A stretch of 60,484 nucleotides of DNA from Lapillicoccus sp. (GTDB lineage: Bacteria; Actinomycetota; Actinomycetes; Actinomycetales; Dermatophilaceae): positions 1 through 60,484 of the forward strand of contig NZ_JANXRJ010000026.1 of the NCBI RefSeq assembly GCF_025353065.1, given 5' to 3'. Positions 25,672 to 34,505 of the stretch are shown one piece after another (position 1 is the stretch's first letter; the number at the start of each line of letters is the position of its first letter). The notes under the pieces were generated by a model that did not search any database, was not told the origin of the DNA, and was given only the letters and a program-made list of their open reading frames with translations. Both the position numbers and the translations under genes were made by a program.

Positions 25672-25825
25672 GTACAGAGCAGGCGTGAGGCTCGTGTGGC
25701 TGGGTGCCGCGCCGCTCGGGTGCAGTGTCGGTCGAAGGTTTGTACGCTGATGGCGTGGCCTCCCGGACCGGCGATCTCACCCGCCCCCACAGCGTGAGCG
25801 ACGACCGCACCCTCGGGCACCCGGA

Positions 25826-26734
25826 GTGAAGGTCCTCGTCGCCGGCGCCTCCGGGTTCGTCGGCCGCCGTCTCACCCCCGCCCTCGTCGAGGCCGGGCAC
25901 GACGTGATCGCGATGACCCGCCACCCGGAGACGTATGCCGGGCCCGGGCGGGCCGTGTATGCCGACGTCGCGGAGCCCGAGAGCCTCAGCGCAGCGCTCG
26001 TCGGCTGCGACGCGGCCTACTACCTCGTGCACTCCCTCGACGACGAGGACTTCGAGACCAAGGACGCGCAGGCGGCCGGGTCCTTCGGTCGGGCCGCCAA
26101 GACCGCGGGGCTGCAGCGCATCGTCTACCTCGGCGGACTCGGCGACGACAGCGACACCCTGTCCGCGCACCTGCGCAGCCGGCGCCAGGTCGAGCACCTG
26201 CTCGGCGACGCCGGCGTGCCCGTGACGACGCTGCGCGCCGGGATCATCATCGGCAACGGTGGCATCTCGTGGGAGCTGACCCGCCAGCTCGTCCAGCATC
26301 TGCCCGCGATGATCACCCCCAAGTGGGTCAAGACGCGTACCCAGCCGATCGCCGTCGCCGACGTCATCCGCTATCTCGTCGCCGTCCTCACCATCGACGC
26401 AGCGGCGGGACACGCCTTCGACATCGGCGGACCGGAGGTCCTCGAGTACTCCACGATGATGAAACGGGTGGCCACCATCCAGAACCGTCCCCTGTTCCTC
26501 CAGGCGGTGCCGCTGCTGACCCCGTCGCTCTCCGCGCGCTGGCTGTCGCTCGTCACCGACGTCGACACCCAGACCGGCCGGTCGCTCATCGACTCGATGA
26601 GCAACGAGGTCGTCGTCCGCGACGACACGATCCGGCAGCTGGTGCCCTTCGAGCCGATGGGCTACGACGACGCGGTGCGGCAGGCCCTGCAGGAACGCGC
26701 CGAGGAGCAGGACGCGAAGAAGGTCTCCGGATGA
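25826..26734 (+). CDS. NAD(P)-binding atypical short-chain dehydrogenase (NmrA/SDR type)
   Basis: A 302-residue Rossmann protein. The dinucleotide motif VLVAGASGFVGRRL starts at residue 3, followed by YYLVHSLDDEDFE and VTTLRAGIIIGNGG, as in extended or atypical SDRs related to complex I assembly and NmrA-like proteins. A YxxxK catalytic pair is not obvious. GTG 25826 has a weak ribosome site. The stop overlaps the start of the CPBP gene, which in turn overlaps the photolyase gene, so these three form an operon. SDRs of this type are often found beside photolyase genes; the reason is not known. Confidence 0.75.
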   Translation: MKVLVAGASGFVGRRLTPALVEAGHDVIAMTRHPETYAGPGRAVYADVAEPESLSAALVGCDAAYYLVHSLDDEDFETKDAQAAGSFGRAAKTAGLQRIVYLGGLGDDSDTLSAHLRSRRQVEHLLGDAGVPVTTLRAGIIIGNGGISWELTRQLVQHLPAMITPKWVKTRTQPIAVADVIRYLVAVLTIDAAAGHAFDIGGPEVLEYSTMMKRVATIQNRPLFLQAVPLLTPSLSARWLSLVTDVDTQTGRSLIDSMSNEVVVRDDTIRQLVPFEPMGYDDAVRQALQERAEEQDAKKVSG

Positions 26735-27567
26735 GCTCGGCGGGACGGCACCGGCCCGGCACCGCTGGGGCAGAACGCGACCGGACCGGGCACGACCAGG
26801 CTGACGGCGACTGGGCCGAGCGCCTCTGGGACGAGGCGCGTCGGCGACTGATCGACGTCCTCCCCAAGCCGATGGCCGAGCAGGTGCCCCCGGTCTACGA
26901 GGAGAGCGACGCCATCCGGATGCGTCGTCGCCAGATCGTCTCCGGCTTCGGTGTCGCCGGTGCCGGCCTGCTGGGGCTCTCGCTCGCCGCCAAGCCCGGG
27001 TCGCGACGGTTCTACGTGCTCACCGGTGCGCTGGCGGCGACGTGGACCGCTGGGGCGATCGCCTCGGGACCGCTGCACCTCGGCTGGATCCGCACCCTCG
27101 GCGAGTCGACACGTCGTCCGGTCCTCACCCCGATCGGGACGGGCGTGCTCGCCTTCGGCGCGTTCTACGGCGCCGCGTTGGTCGCGAGGGAGATCCCCCT
27201 GCTCGAGGGAGCCATCGGCAACGTGCTGCGCTACGCCGACCAGGGGTCCACCCCCCTCGTCGTCCTCACCACCTGCACCAACGGGATCGCGGAGGAGCTC
27301 TTCTTCCGCGGCGCGCTCTACTCCGTCTTCCGCGATGAGCACCCCGTGCTCACCTCGACCCTCGCCTACACCGCGGTCACCGCCGCGTCGCGCAACCCCG
27401 CGCTCGTCCTCGCCGGCGGCGTCATGGGGGCGCTCTTCGGCCTGCAGCGCCGGGCGTCGGGGGGCATCCAGGCCCCGGCACTGACCCACCTGACGTGGTC
27501 GGTCCTCATGCTGAGGTTTCTGCCACCGTTGTTCCGCAAGGCAATTCGTCAGGAGCTCCGTGGCTGA
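26731..27567 (+). CDS. CPBP family intramembrane metalloprotease
   Basis: A 278-residue membrane protein of the CAAX-protease/bacteriocin-processing (CPBP, Abi) family. The family motif EELFFRG (two Glu and Arg) is near residue 190 and the second metal site LTHLTWS lies near residue 250. The first 60 residues are a polar cytoplasmic tail, unusual in length. ATG 26731 overlaps the SDR stop. Substrate unknown; such proteins often act as prenyl-type or membrane-protein proteases. Confidence 0.8.
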   Translation: MSSAGRHRPGTAGAERDRTGHDQADGDWAERLWDEARRRLIDVLPKPMAEQVPPVYEESDAIRMRRRQIVSGFGVAGAGLLGLSLAAKPGSRRFYVLTGALAATWTAGAIASGPLHLGWIRTLGESTRRPVLTPIGTGVLAFGAFYGAALVAREIPLLEGAIGNVLRYADQGSTPLVVLTTCTNGIAEELFFRGALYSVFRDEHPVLTSTLAYTAVTAASRNPALVLAGGVMGALFGLQRRASGGIQAPALTHLTWSVLMLRFLPPLFRKAIRQELRG

Positions 27568-28939
27568 GCAGCACCCGTCCGAGCCCGCGTCCGAGCCCCC
27601 GTCGGTGCTGTGGTTCCGGCGTGACCTGAGGCTCGGCGACCACGCCGCGCTGATGACCGCGGCGAGCCACGGTCCGGTCACGGCGCTCTTCGTCCTCGAC
27701 GACACGCTGCTGGCGAGCAGCGGGGGGCCGCGCACGGCATACCTGTTCCGCACCCTGCGTGCCCTCGACGCCGACCTCCGTTCGCACGGCGGCGCCCTCA
27801 CGGTCCGTCACGGCACGCCGCAGGACGTCGTGCCGGCCCTCGTCCAGGAGATCGGCGCCGCCGCCGTGCACGTCAGCGCCGACTTCGGACCCTACGGCGC
27901 GCGTCGCGACGAGCGCGTCGCGGCGGCGCTGGGCGAGGTGCCGCTCGTCCCCACCGGCTCGCCGTATGCCGTCGCCCCCGGTCGCGTGCTCAAGGCCGAC
28001 GGCACCCCCTACAAGGTCTTCACCCCGTTCTACCGCGCGTGGTCCGAGCACGGCTGGCGTAGGCCTGCGGACTCCGACCCGGCGAGGGTGACGTGGCTCG
28101 TGGTCGACGGCGACGCGATCCCGGACGACCCGGCCACCGACGCGGAGCTCCCCGAGGCGGGTGAGGCGGCTGCCCTCGAGACGTGGAAAGCCTTTCAGGA
28201 GAATGGTCTTCGTCACTACGCGAAGATCCGCAACCGCCCCGATCTCGACCAGACCTCCCGGATGTCGCCACACCTCAAGTGGGGCACCATCCACCCCCGC
28301 ACGATGCTCGTCGACCTCGAGGGCGGCAACGACGCCTACCGGCGGCAGATCTGCTGGCGCGACTTCTACGGGCAGGTGCTCCACCACTGGCCGAGCAGCG
28401 CGCACGACTACTTCAAGCCCGACATGAAGCGGATGAGGTACGACGGCGGGAAGCATGCCGACGAGGCCTTCGAGACGTGGGCGAAGGGCGAGACCGGCTT
28501 CCCCATCGTCGACGCCGGGATGCGTCAGCTGCTCGCCGAGGGGTGGATGCACAACCGGGTGCGGATGATCGTCGCGTCCTTCCTCGTCAAGGATCTCCAC
28601 CTCGAATGGACCCGTGGCGCAAGGCATTTCATGGATCACCTCATCGACGGCGACCTCGCCAACAACCAGCACGGCTGGCAGTGGACGGCGGGCACGGGCA
28701 CCGACGCGGCACCCTACTTCCGGGTCTTCAACCCCGTCAGCCAGGGCGAGAAGTTCGACCCGACCGGCGACTACGTGCGGCGCTGGGTGCCGCAGCTGCG
28801 CGCCATACCGGGCGCGGCCGTGCACCAGCCGTGGACGCAGGACGAGCCACCCGCGGACTACCCGCCACCGATGGTGGACCACAAGGTCGAGAGGCTCGAG
28901 GCCCTCGACCGGCTCAAGGCGATCTCGCGCGAGACCTGA
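27560..28939 (+). CDS. phr: Deoxyribodipyrimidine photolyase
   Basis: A 459-residue photolyase with the usual domain order. Residues 16-150 are the antenna-binding domain (SVLWFRRDLRLGDHAAL). The FAD domain follows with TSRMSPHLKWGTIHPR, ICWRDFYGQVL, GFPIVDAGMRQLLAEGWMHNRVRMIVASFLVKDL and NNQHGWQWTAGTGTD. It uses blue light to split cyclobutane pyrimidine dimers. GTG 27560 has AGGAG upstream and overlaps the end of the CPBP gene. The very regular sequence makes it a useful internal reference for the permuted relative at 15824. Confidence 0.93.
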   Translation: MAEQHPSEPASEPPSVLWFRRDLRLGDHAALMTAASHGPVTALFVLDDTLLASSGGPRTAYLFRTLRALDADLRSHGGALTVRHGTPQDVVPALVQEIGAAAVHVSADFGPYGARRDERVAAALGEVPLVPTGSPYAVAPGRVLKADGTPYKVFTPFYRAWSEHGWRRPADSDPARVTWLVVDGDAIPDDPATDAELPEAGEAAALETWKAFQENGLRHYAKIRNRPDLDQTSRMSPHLKWGTIHPRTMLVDLEGGNDAYRRQICWRDFYGQVLHHWPSSAHDYFKPDMKRMRYDGGKHADEAFETWAKGETGFPIVDAGMRQLLAEGWMHNRVRMIVASFLVKDLHLEWTRGARHFMDHLIDGDLANNQHGWQWTAGTGTDAAPYFRVFNPVSQGEKFDPTGDYVRRWVPQLRAIPGAAVHQPWTQDEPPADYPPPMVDHKVERLEALDRLKAISRET

Positions 28940-28975
28940 CCTTCCGCGCGGGCCCTTCCCCTCGGGTCGAGCGCA

Positions 28976-29030
28976 CTTGACCTGCTGCTGACCTGTCGGA
29001 CACCTCGCGGTCGCCGAGCCTTCACCCGGC
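28976..29030 (+). promoter_or_regulatory. Candidate PHO box: five contiguous 11-bp direct repeat units
   Basis: Units CTTGACCTGCT, GCTGACCTGTC, GGACACCTCGC, GGTCGCCGAGC and CTTCACCCGGC follow one another without gaps at 28976, 28987, 28998, 29009 and 29020. Each matches the actinobacterial PhoP unit core GTTCACC at five or six of seven positions and all have CC at positions 6-7. The block ends 83 bp before a secreted phosphoesterase gene. Confidence 0.6.
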
Positions 29031-29113
29031 CGATGACTGAGTGGCACGTGCGTCCCAGCCTCCGTCCCTAGCCTCGCCAGCTGTCAGCTATGGATTCGAG
29101 AAGGACGGCACCA

Positions 29114-31798
29114 ATGAGGATGCACAAGAGACAGACCCTGGTGGTCGCCGCGGCGGTCACCGCGGTCGCGGTCGGCAGCGGCGCGGCATACGCAGCCGGC
29201 GCGTTCGGCAACACCCCCCTCGGGACGAAGACGGTCGGCCTGCAGGCCGACAGCTCCTACCTCACGCAGACCAACCAGTTCGTCACCCCGGCCGGCGACG
29301 TCACCAAGGTGACCGGGCGGCCGTTCGGGCTCGCCCTCAGCCCCGACGGCCGATCGGCCGTGGCCCTCAACACCGGCGGCGCGACCACGGGCATCGTCAC
29401 GGTGTTCGACCTCGTGCGGCACACGGTGCGCCAGCAGACCGGCACCGGCAAGATCTCCAACGGCGGCATCATCTACGACAAGACCGGCACGCACGTGTAT
29501 GCGGCGCAGCCGGCGGGCCTCGCCCGCTTCGACGTCGCGGCCGACGGCACCCTCTCCGGACAGGTGACGATCGCCCTCCCGGGCGTCGGGACGAACCTGG
29601 CGGTCCCGGCGGGGATGGCGTGGGCGCCCAACGGCACGGACCTGCTCGTGACCCTCAGCGCGAACAACACCCTGGCCGTCGTCGACACGACGACCGCCAC
29701 CGTCACCCGGCAGATCCCCGTCGGCAACGCGCCCAACGGTGTCGTGGTCGTGGACGGCAAGGCCTACGTCAGCAACCAGGGCGGCCGGCCCGCCAAACCC
29801 GGCGACCGGACGGACCTGTCCTACGGCACGCCGATCGTCACCAACAACAACCAGGCGGTGCCCTCCACCGGGTCCGTCTCCGAGGTCGACCTCGTCGCCG
29901 GCACCCAGCTGACGACGTTCAAGGTCGGGCTCGAGCCGAGCGCCCTGCTCGCCGTAGGGTCGTCGGTCGTGGTCACCAACACCGACGACGACACCGTGGC
30001 GAGCATCGACACCGTGAAGCAGCGGGTCGGACGCACCTGGGTGGCCAACCCGGCTCCCGGCTCGCCCTTCGGAGCCCAGCCCAACGGCCTGACGATGCTG
30101 GACCCGACCCACCTCGCGGTGAGCCTCGGCCGCGACAACGCGGTCGCGGTCTACACCTACACCGACGCCTACAGCTCGCCGAGCTTCGAGGGCCTCATCC
30201 CCACCGGCTCGTTCCCCACCGGTCTGGGCTTCAGCACCTCCCTCAAGCGCCTCGTCGTCGCCAGCGAGCAGGGCGTCGGCTCGGTCGGTCCCGACGGCAC
30301 CAACGTCCAGGGGGTCGGCACCAACCCCGCGACGTCCCACCTCGGCTACAACTTCATCGGCACCCTGCAGACCCTGCCCGTGCCGACGAACGCCCAGATG
30401 GCGACCTTCACGAAGCAGGTCTTCGCCAACAACCAGTGGAACGGCCTCAGCGAGCGCAACCGGGCGGGCAGCGGTAACGCGAAGCCGGTCCCCGTGCCGC
30501 TGCACGTCGGCGACCCCTCGACGATCCAGCACGTGTTCCTCATCGTCAAGGAGAACCGCACCTACGACCAGGTGCTCGGCGACGACACCCGGGGCAACGG
30601 CGACCCGTCGCTGGCCCAGTTCGGTGGCGCCACCACGCCCAACATCCACGCCCTGGCGAAGCAGTTCCCGCTGGTCGACAACCTCTACTCCGACGGCACC
30701 AACTCCGCCGAGGGTCACCACTGGCTCGACCAGGCCTTCGTCAACAACTACATGCAGCAGATGTACGGCAACTACGAGCGCTCATACCAGACCGGTGACC
30801 CGCTGAGCGACGTCAAGACCGGCTGGATCTGGGACAACGCCCTGGTCCACGGCAAGTCCGTCACCAACTGGGGCGAGCAGATCGACCGTTACGTCGACCC
30901 GGCGGGCAACGGCACCGTGACCGGCAGCTGGCCGCAGTGGTACCACGACTCCCAGGTCCTCGAAGGCAAGGCGACGGGCCCGCTCAACTACCCGATCGGG
31001 TCCTACAAGGCCAAGACCGACATCCCCTCCCTGGCCCAGGTGACGAAGCCGAACTTCCCCAACTTCGACCTCAACATCCCCGACCAGTACCGCGCCGACC
31101 TCTTCCAGAAGGACTTCGCGGGCTACGTCAAGAACGCCAACCTGCCGGCTCTCAACATGATGTGGGTCATGGCCGACCACACGGCAGGGACCTACCCCGG
31201 GGCCATCACCCCCTCGGCCTACGTCGCGGACAACGACCTGGCCACGGGACGGATCATCGACACCATCTCGCACAGCCCCTACTGGAAGAACACCGCGATC
31301 TTCGTCGTCGAGGACGACTCCCAGAACGGGGTCGACCACGTCGACGGCCACCGCAGTCCGACCCTGGTCGTGAGCCCGTATGCCGCGCACGGCACCGTCG
31401 ACCACTCGTACTACAGCCAGCTCAACGTCGTCCGGACGATCGAGCAGATCCTCGGGCTGCCGCCGATGAACCAGCAGGACCTGACGGCCGAGCCGATGTA
31501 CCAAGCCTTCACCCCCGACGCCGACCTCACGCCGTATGCCGTGCGGCCGAACCAGATCTCCCTGACCGCCACCAACCCGGCGCTCGCGGCGACGGCCGGC
31601 CCGGTGGAGAAGGCGTGGGCAGCGTGGTCGGCCAAGCAGAACTTCCGGACCGAGGACATGGTCAACATGGCGCAGGAGAACCGCGACATCTGGTATTCCA
31701 CCAACCACTTCACGGTCCCTTACCCCGGTGACACCGAGGTCCTGCTCCCCACCGAGGTCCCCGGCGCTGCGGCCGCGCCGGTGGCTGACGCCAACTGA
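29114..31798 (+). CDS. Secreted YncE-like beta-propeller/alkaline phosphatase-family phosphoesterase
   Basis: An 894-residue exported protein. A signal peptide (KRQTLVVAAAVTAVAVGSGAAYAAG) is followed by a seven-bladed propeller region to about residue 430 (GRPFGLALSPDGRSAVAL, NAPNGVVVVDGKAYVSN) and a phosphoesterase domain with HVFLIVKENRTYDQVLGDD, NLYSDGTNSAEGHHWLDQAF and the metal-binding FVVEDDSQNGVDHVDGHRSP. The Thr in NRTYDQ is the likely nucleophile. It should release phosphate from extracellular esters. ATG 29114 has GAGAAGGA 9 nt upstream; an in-frame ATG 24 nt earlier is less likely. A PHO-box-like array lies upstream and a perfect palindrome ends the gene. Confidence 0.85.
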   Translation: MRMHKRQTLVVAAAVTAVAVGSGAAYAAGAFGNTPLGTKTVGLQADSSYLTQTNQFVTPAGDVTKVTGRPFGLALSPDGRSAVALNTGGATTGIVTVFDLVRHTVRQQTGTGKISNGGIIYDKTGTHVYAAQPAGLARFDVAADGTLSGQVTIALPGVGTNLAVPAGMAWAPNGTDLLVTLSANNTLAVVDTTTATVTRQIPVGNAPNGVVVVDGKAYVSNQGGRPAKPGDRTDLSYGTPIVTNNNQAVPSTGSVSEVDLVAGTQLTTFKVGLEPSALLAVGSSVVVTNTDDDTVASIDTVKQRVGRTWVANPAPGSPFGAQPNGLTMLDPTHLAVSLGRDNAVAVYTYTDAYSSPSFEGLIPTGSFPTGLGFSTSLKRLVVASEQGVGSVGPDGTNVQGVGTNPATSHLGYNFIGTLQTLPVPTNAQMATFTKQVFANNQWNGLSERNRAGSGNAKPVPVPLHVGDPSTIQHVFLIVKENRTYDQVLGDDTRGNGDPSLAQFGGATTPNIHALAKQFPLVDNLYSDGTNSAEGHHWLDQAFVNNYMQQMYGNYERSYQTGDPLSDVKTGWIWDNALVHGKSVTNWGEQIDRYVDPAGNGTVTGSWPQWYHDSQVLEGKATGPLNYPIGSYKAKTDIPSLAQVTKPNFPNFDLNIPDQYRADLFQKDFAGYVKNANLPALNMMWVMADHTAGTYPGAITPSAYVADNDLATGRIIDTISHSPYWKNTAIFVVEDDSQNGVDHVDGHRSPTLVVSPYAAHGTVDHSYYSQLNVVRTIEQILGLPPMNQQDLTAEPMYQAFTPDADLTPYAVRPNQISLTATNPALAATAGPVEKAWAAWSAKQNFRTEDMVNMAQENRDIWYSTNHFTVPYPGDTEVLLPTEVPGAAAAPVADAN

Positions 31799-31837
31799 TC
31801 CGCTCCACCTGCTCCACCTGCTCCGCGACAGGAACAC

Positions 31838-31878
31838 ACAACGCCCCGGCTGCGTCATTGACGCAGCCGGGGCGTTGT
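31838..31878 (+). terminator. Perfect 41-bp palindromic hairpin
   Basis: ACAACGCCCCGGCTGCGTCA (31838-31857) is followed after one T by its exact complement (31859-31878). It begins 39 nt after the phosphoesterase stop. From here to 32095 I see no gene; a short frame at 31915-32133 on the minus strand is discussed among the rejected items. Confidence 0.65.
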
Positions 31879-32095
31879 CGGCCTCGGGCCGGGACGGTCG
31901 GACGGGATCAACCCTCACCCCGCCTTGAGGGTGAGCAGGTTGTCGAGCGGGTCGGTGAGCGATTGGACGTAGAAGGCGACGACCGTCGTCCGCAGCGCGC
32001 AGGCCCCCCACCAGTCGAACGTGGAACTGGCCCGCGCCTGATCTGGGAGGCTGCGCAGACCATGCCTTCTGGCCGTGACGTGATGACCGCTCTCG

Positions 32096-32506
32096 TCAGT
32101 CGCTGGCGCCGAGGTAGTGGTCCATCGCGCCATCCCGCTCGCACACGGCGGCCCAGCGTTCGCGCTCGGCGGAGATGACCTCGAGCTCCCACACGCAGCC
32201 GATGGCGCCGTCGCGATGACGTTCCAGCACGGTGGGGGCCTCGAGGGATGCGGTCCAACTTCGTTGGATCAGGTCGACGCCATCCCATACGTGCGCCAGG
32301 ACGAAGAAGGCGGGACGCGCGGTGTGCACGAGGACGAACCCCGCATCACCGTGCACCTCTGCGGCGAACTGCTCCACGAGTGGTCGAACGGCCGCGTGAA
32401 TTGACGCGGGCGGCCACGCACCCTCGACAGACATCTCCCAGAGGCGGAACCCCGTCCCCGCGAAGTGCTCGAGTCCCATCAGGCGCGCCGGACGTGAGGA
32501 CACCAT
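32096..32506 (-). CDS. Small soluble protein of unknown family
   Basis: I do not recognise this 136-residue protein. It is rich in aromatic and acidic residues (GTGFRLWEMSVEGAWPP, AFFVLAHVWDGVDLIQRSW, GCVWELEVISAERERWAAVC) with ordinary actinobacterial codon use, which supports a real cytoplasmic protein. There is no signal peptide or membrane segment. ATG 32506 has only a weak ribosome site; ATG 32479 is an alternative that would give 127 residues. It stands alone between two intergenic hairpins and has no clear functional partner. Confidence 0.6.
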   Translation of the reverse strand: MVSSRPARLMGLEHFAGTGFRLWEMSVEGAWPPASIHAAVRPLVEQFAAEVHGDAGFVLVHTARPAFFVLAHVWDGVDLIQRSWTASLEAPTVLERHRDGAIGCVWELEVISAERERWAAVCERDGAMDHYLGASD

Positions 32507-32641
32507 GGCCCAAGACTGCCACGACCGCCCGAGGACCAGACCTCATGAGGCCTGGCTTTGAAAGTGCTGACCCGGACGACGGCTCGGACAGCTGGCGATC
32601 TTTCGGTCTCGCGGGAGCCACGAGTGATGCCCTGCCGCCTT

Positions 32642-32708
32642 CCGGACTCGCGATCCTCGCGATCCTGGGCCACCTGAGGGCCCCGGACTGCGAGGATCGC
32701 GAGTCCGG
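32642..32708. repeat. 19-bp perfect inverted repeat
   Basis: CCGGACTCGCGATCCTCGC (32642-32660) pairs perfectly with 32690-32708. The 29-nt loop contains GGGCC and GGCCC, which can pair inside it. The architecture resembles the element at 19259-19345, but the sequence is different. Confidence 0.7.
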
Positions 32709-32731
32709 TACGCGGAAGGGGGGACGCGCAG

Positions 32732-32769
32732 AACGGTGGCCCGGGGAACGTTCTCCCCGGGCCACCGTT
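32732..32769 (-). terminator. 16-bp hairpin terminator of the PstS-like gene
   Basis: AACGGTGGCCCGGGGA (32732-32747) and its exact complement (32754-32769) enclose a 6-nt loop, 45 nt downstream of the PstS-like stop on the minus strand. On that strand the hairpin is followed by sequence without a T-run. Confidence 0.65.
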
Positions 32770-32813
32770 GCTGTCGTGAAGCCGTGAGCGGCGTTGCTGC
32801 TGCTGGATCCTGA

Positions 32814-33995
32814 CTACTGCAGGATCAGCCGGCAGGTCCCGGCGTCGGGAGCGTCACCCGAGATGTTGGCCAGGGCCTGGAAGCCGTACTGCTTGAGCGT
32901 CGAGGCGTAGGCGCCCGAGCACAGCTTGCTCTTGCCGGTGGCGTCGAAGCCGATGAAGCGCAGGGCCGGGCCGTACTGCGGTGCGCGGTTGTCGACGTTG
33001 TGGAAGACGTAGCGGGCGCCGGGGTAGGCCGAACCCTCCTTGTAGGCGGCGGCGTTGGGCGTGTACGCCCCGGCCGACCCTCCGGTCAGGGCGAACGTCG
33101 TGCTGCCCACCGTGACCTTGCCGAGCGTGATGGCGTTGCGGGTGTCGGGGACGACGGCGTTGCCCTGGGCGATCCAGGAACCGGCCGAGAACGGGACGAT
33201 GGCGTTGGCCCGCGAGGCGGACGGGATGGCGCTGCCGTCGTTCTCCGCGACCTGCGTGACGGTGCAGGTCGAGCTGAGCCGCGGGTCGACGCCGTTGAGG
33301 AAGTTGGCCACGAAGAACGAGCCCGTGCCGGAGCCGGTCTGCGGGAAGAACCGGGCGATGGCGCCGGAACCCGCCTTCGGGATCTGGCTCCAGTCCGTGA
33401 TGGAGCAGTTGTAGATCCCCTGGATCTGCGCGGTCGTGAGGGTGATCTTCTGCGTGCGGTAGGTGGCGTAGCCGACCGCGTCACGCGCGTAGGCGTAGCA
33501 CTCGAGGTTGGGGCGCGAGGAGCTGCACTGGAGCGAGGAGGCCCGACCCACGTCGACGGAGGCGTCGGTGGGGTTGGCCTCCTGGCGGGCGGCGCCGGCG
33601 CCGGAGCCCGACGGCGCGGTCTCCATGCCGTTGCCGCCGCTCAGGCAGGACGAGCCGGACGGTGCCGTGCTCGGGGGGATGCTCCAGGTGCAGGCCGGGC
33701 TGAAGGCGTCGGCCGGGGCGACCTTGGTCGTCTCGCCCGGGGCCGCGAAGGCGTGCACGTTGACGCAGGTGTCGGTCGCGCCGGAAGCCGGCTTCGGGTT
33801 GTCGCCGTTGGTGTTGTTGTTGATCGCGGCGCAGAACGCGTCGTCGAGGTACTGGGTGGTGTCGGAACCCACGAAGGTCAGGGTGTCCGCGGTCTTGTTC
33901 GAGACGGGCAGCGCGAGCGCCGGCCCGGTGCCCACGGCGATGACTGCGGCGAGGCCTGTCACCGCGGCCATCAGCGTCATGCGAAAGGAATGCAT
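32814..33995 (-). CDS. Secreted PstS-like phosphate-binding protein 1
   Basis: A 393-residue exported protein. A signal peptide (SFRMTLMAAVTGLAAVIAVG, cleaved near ALA-LPV) leads to a PBP_like_2 domain: LTFVGSDTTQYLDDAF, SVDVGRASSLQC, GYATYRTQKITLTTAQIQGIYNC and TGSGTGSFFVANFL. Several Cys pairs suggest extracellular disulfides. The SDTT and GSGTGS loops are where PstS proteins hold phosphate. ATG 33995 has GGAGGA a few bases upstream; open frame upstream of it is not used. There is no C-terminal anchor, so it is probably released or wall-associated. A candidate PHO box lies in the 3' end of the next upstream gene. Confidence 0.75.
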   Translation of the reverse strand: MHSFRMTLMAAVTGLAAVIAVGTGPALALPVSNKTADTLTFVGSDTTQYLDDAFCAAINNNTNGDNPKPASGATDTCVNVHAFAAPGETTKVAPADAFSPACTWSIPPSTAPSGSSCLSGGNGMETAPSGSGAGAARQEANPTDASVDVGRASSLQCSSSRPNLECYAYARDAVGYATYRTQKITLTTAQIQGIYNCSITDWSQIPKAGSGAIARFFPQTGSGTGSFFVANFLNGVDPRLSSTCTVTQVAENDGSAIPSASRANAIVPFSAGSWIAQGNAVVPDTRNAITLGKVTVGSTTFALTGGSAGAYTPNAAAYKEGSAYPGARYVFHNVDNRAPQYGPALRFIGFDATGKSKLCSGAYASTLKQYGFQALANISGDAPDAGTCRLILQ

Positions 33996-34038
33996 TGGTC
34001 CTCCACGTTGGTTTTTCCGGCGGCTCGTACCGCCGTGG

Positions 34039-34500
34039 CTATCTCCCCAGTGGTCCATGAACACCGTTGTCCCACAAAGGTGAACGGCCGACGTTGCCCA
34101 GGCTGACGCGAGATGTCGAAGCCAGCTCCCGCGGGACATACCGGACGATCGTCAGCATCGCGGCCGGTGCGGCGGCCTTGAACCGGGCCGCGCTCGCCCG
34201 GCACTCGATCCGCCGACCGTAGGGGCTGTCGGATCGCGCCACCGGTTCCCCCTCGAAGATCAGCACCCACGTCCAGGCGCGGCCGGAGGCGCTGGACAGC
34301 TCGAACGTGCCTCGGACGGCAGCCGTCGCCGCCAGCAGGCAGGACCGCTGGGCCTCCGTCACGGAGAGCATGGGACGGACGGATCGGCCGTATGCCCGGT
34401 TGTTGCCACCGAGGAGGCGCCACAACGGCACGTCGGTCGCGACGTAGAGCTGGAACCTCGCCCGCGACGTCCTCGCACCGGGGACCTGGAGGTCGGGCAT
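34039..34500 (-). CDS. Protein with two tandem YegP/DUF1508-like repeats
   Basis: A 153-residue protein. Two similar units can be seen: residues about 10-60 (RFQLYVATDVPLWRLLGGNNRAYGRS) and 67-118 (TFELSSASGRAWTWVLIFEGEPVARSD), both with the strand-W-x-L-turn-A-R/S pattern of the YegP/DUF1508 fold. Function of the family is not known. It begins 5 nt after the pseudo-sortase stop (ATG 34515 would overlap that gene) and belongs to the same minus-strand unit. Its 3' end probably contains the promoter of the PstS-like gene. Confidence 0.6.
   Translation of the reverse strand: MPDLQVPGARTSRARFQLYVATDVPLWRLLGGNNRAYGRSVRPMLSVTEAQRSCLLAATAAVRGTFELSSASGRAWTWVLIFEGEPVARSDSPYGRRIECRASAARFKAAAPAAMLTIVRYVPRELASTSRVSLGNVGRSPLWDNGVHGPLGR
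34056..34085 (-). promoter_or_regulatory. Candidate PHO box before PstS-like gene 1
   Basis: On the minus strand GTTCACC (34085-34079) is followed 23 bp later by GTTCATG (34062-34056), close to two 11-bp turns. It lies 60-90 bp upstream of the PstS-like start, inside the end of the YegP-like gene. Confidence 0.4.
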
Positions 34501-34505
34501 CGGCG

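Larger units (their letters stand above)
32507..32813. other. Intergenic region with two long inverted repeats
   Basis: No gene is supported. The region holds the 19-bp inverted repeat at 32642-32708 and the terminator hairpin at 32732-32769. Between 32507 and 32641 I see nothing recognisable. Confidence 0.5.

Noticed and set aside
31915..32133. 72-codon minus-strand frame ending FYVQSLTDPLDNLLTLKAG
   Set aside because: The C-terminal half looks almost protein-like and could be a remnant of a lost gene, but there is no start signal, it overlaps the gene at 32096, and no family could be named.
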